Positions 5,528 through 5,922 of a stretch of 5,922 bases of DNA are shown in pieces. How positions within the stretch are numbered: the stretch's first letter is position 1; each line of letters begins with the position of its first letter. Made by a program: the position numbers and the translations under genes. Origin of the DNA: Sneathiella sp. (lineage in GTDB: Bacteria > Pseudomonadota > Alphaproteobacteria > Sneathiellales > Sneathiellaceae). Where the stretch lies: positions 1 through 5,922 of the forward strand of contig JAESPT010000363.1 in the NCBI GenBank assembly GCA_016765515.1. Reading direction: 5' to 3'. Below the pieces are notes generated by a model. The model saw nothing but the letters and a program-made list of their open reading frames with translations, did not search any database and was not told the origin of the DNA.

Positions 5528-5922
5528 GTGGCTGATCTATGGGAAAACCCAATGGAAACAGATGGGTTCGAATTTGTCGAATATGCGGCACCTGATCCTG
5601 AAGCTTTGGGAAAACTGTTTGAAGGCATGGGATTTCAAGCAGTATCCAAACACCGATCCAAGAATGTAACCCTGTATCGCCAGGGGGATGTGAATTTCAT
5701 CATCAATGCAGAACCTGACAGTTTTGCCCAATCCTTTGCCCGTATTCATGGCCCCTGTGTGTGTGCCATGGCTTTCCGGGTTAAAGATTCTGCCAAGGTT
5801 ATTGCCGATGCAAAAGAGAATGGGGCCTGGGTTGTTGAATCAGAGGTCGGTCCGATGGAGCTCAATATTCCAGCGATTAAAGGAATAGGAGACTCGCTTA
5901 TCTACTTGGTGGATCGGTATGG
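5528..5922 (+). CDS. hppD: 4-hydroxyphenylpyruvate dioxygenase (5' part)
   Basis: The product converts 4-hydroxyphenylpyruvate to homogentisate with Fe(II) and O2, a central step of tyrosine catabolism in the cytoplasm. The window holds the first 131 codons, beginning at GTG, of an enzyme normally about 350-370 residues long. Recognisable segments are ADLWENPMETDGFEFVEYA (2-20), FEGMGFQAVSKHRSKNVTLYRQGDVNFI near 31-58, NAEPDSFAQSFARIHGPCVCAMAFRV near 60-85 and the GPMELNIPAIKGIGDS region before VDRYG at the edge. This is the N-terminal VOC module. The iron ligands (two His, one Glu) lie further downstream and cannot be checked. The start is set by GGAGG at 5516-5520. It is divergent from a marR gene, with a palindrome between them, so ligand-relieved repression is likely. 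Homogentisate-pathway genes may follow outside the window. Confidence 0.95.
   Translation, partial: MADLWENPMETDGFEFVEYAAPDPEALGKLFEGMGFQAVSKHRSKNVTLYRQGDVNFIINAEPDSFAQSFARIHGPCVCAMAFRVKDSAKVIADAKENGAWVVESEVGPMELNIPAIKGIGDSLIYLVDRY

Noticed and set aside
5424..5591. Upstream extension of the MarR gene to ATG 5591
   Set aside because: The extra 56 residues cross the palindrome and the ribosome site and start of the divergent dioxygenase gene, and do not resemble MarR proteins.

Overview
The window looks like chromosomal DNA of a moderately AT-rich Gram-negative bacterium, most likely an alphaproteobacterium. This is an inference from three things: the H-box region of the histidine kinase resembles alphaproteobacterial PdhS/PleC-like kinases, a MarR regulator is divergent from an hppD-type gene, and small ABM, GFA, GNAT and VOC genes are mixed together. 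No rRNA, tRNA, CRISPR array, insertion sequence or phage gene was seen.

Layout, left to right. Positions 1-270 hold the 3' end of an unrecognised gene. A 410-bp AT-rich gap follows, carrying a nested inverted-repeat structure. It leads to a 680-residue soluble hybrid-sensor histidine kinase (GAF-PAS-PAS-HisKA-HATPase) with no response regulator beside it. A 132-residue VOC-fold protein lacking the usual metal ligands follows 54 bp downstream. Convergent to it is a leftward group: a GNAT acetyltransferase, then an antibiotic-biosynthesis-monooxygenase (ABM) domain protein, then a 43-codon remnant of a GFA (CENP-V-type zinc) protein. The remnant is cut off just after its CxC and CxCxxC motifs. 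Rightward from the GNAT gene, a bleomycin-resistance-type VOC gene is interrupted by an in-frame amber codon. A MarR-family regulator is convergent to it. Divergent from the MarR gene is the 5' end of 4-hydroxyphenylpyruvate dioxygenase, which starts at GTG behind a strong GGAGG and runs off the window.

How the genes relate. The clearest functional unit is the divergent marR/hppD pair. The short region between them holds an imperfect 18-bp palindrome flanked by -10-like sequences on both strands, which suggests that the MarR protein controls tyrosine catabolism and its own gene. The middle of the window (about 3.2-4.95 kb) looks like a zone of accessory-gene decay, with two broken genes within 1.7 kb. 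No new multi-gene system could be supported. The most rewarding observations are the hidden GFA remnant ending in a repeat/hairpin unit, the amber-interrupted VOC gene, the predicted MarR operator and the structured leader-like element upstream of the kinase.
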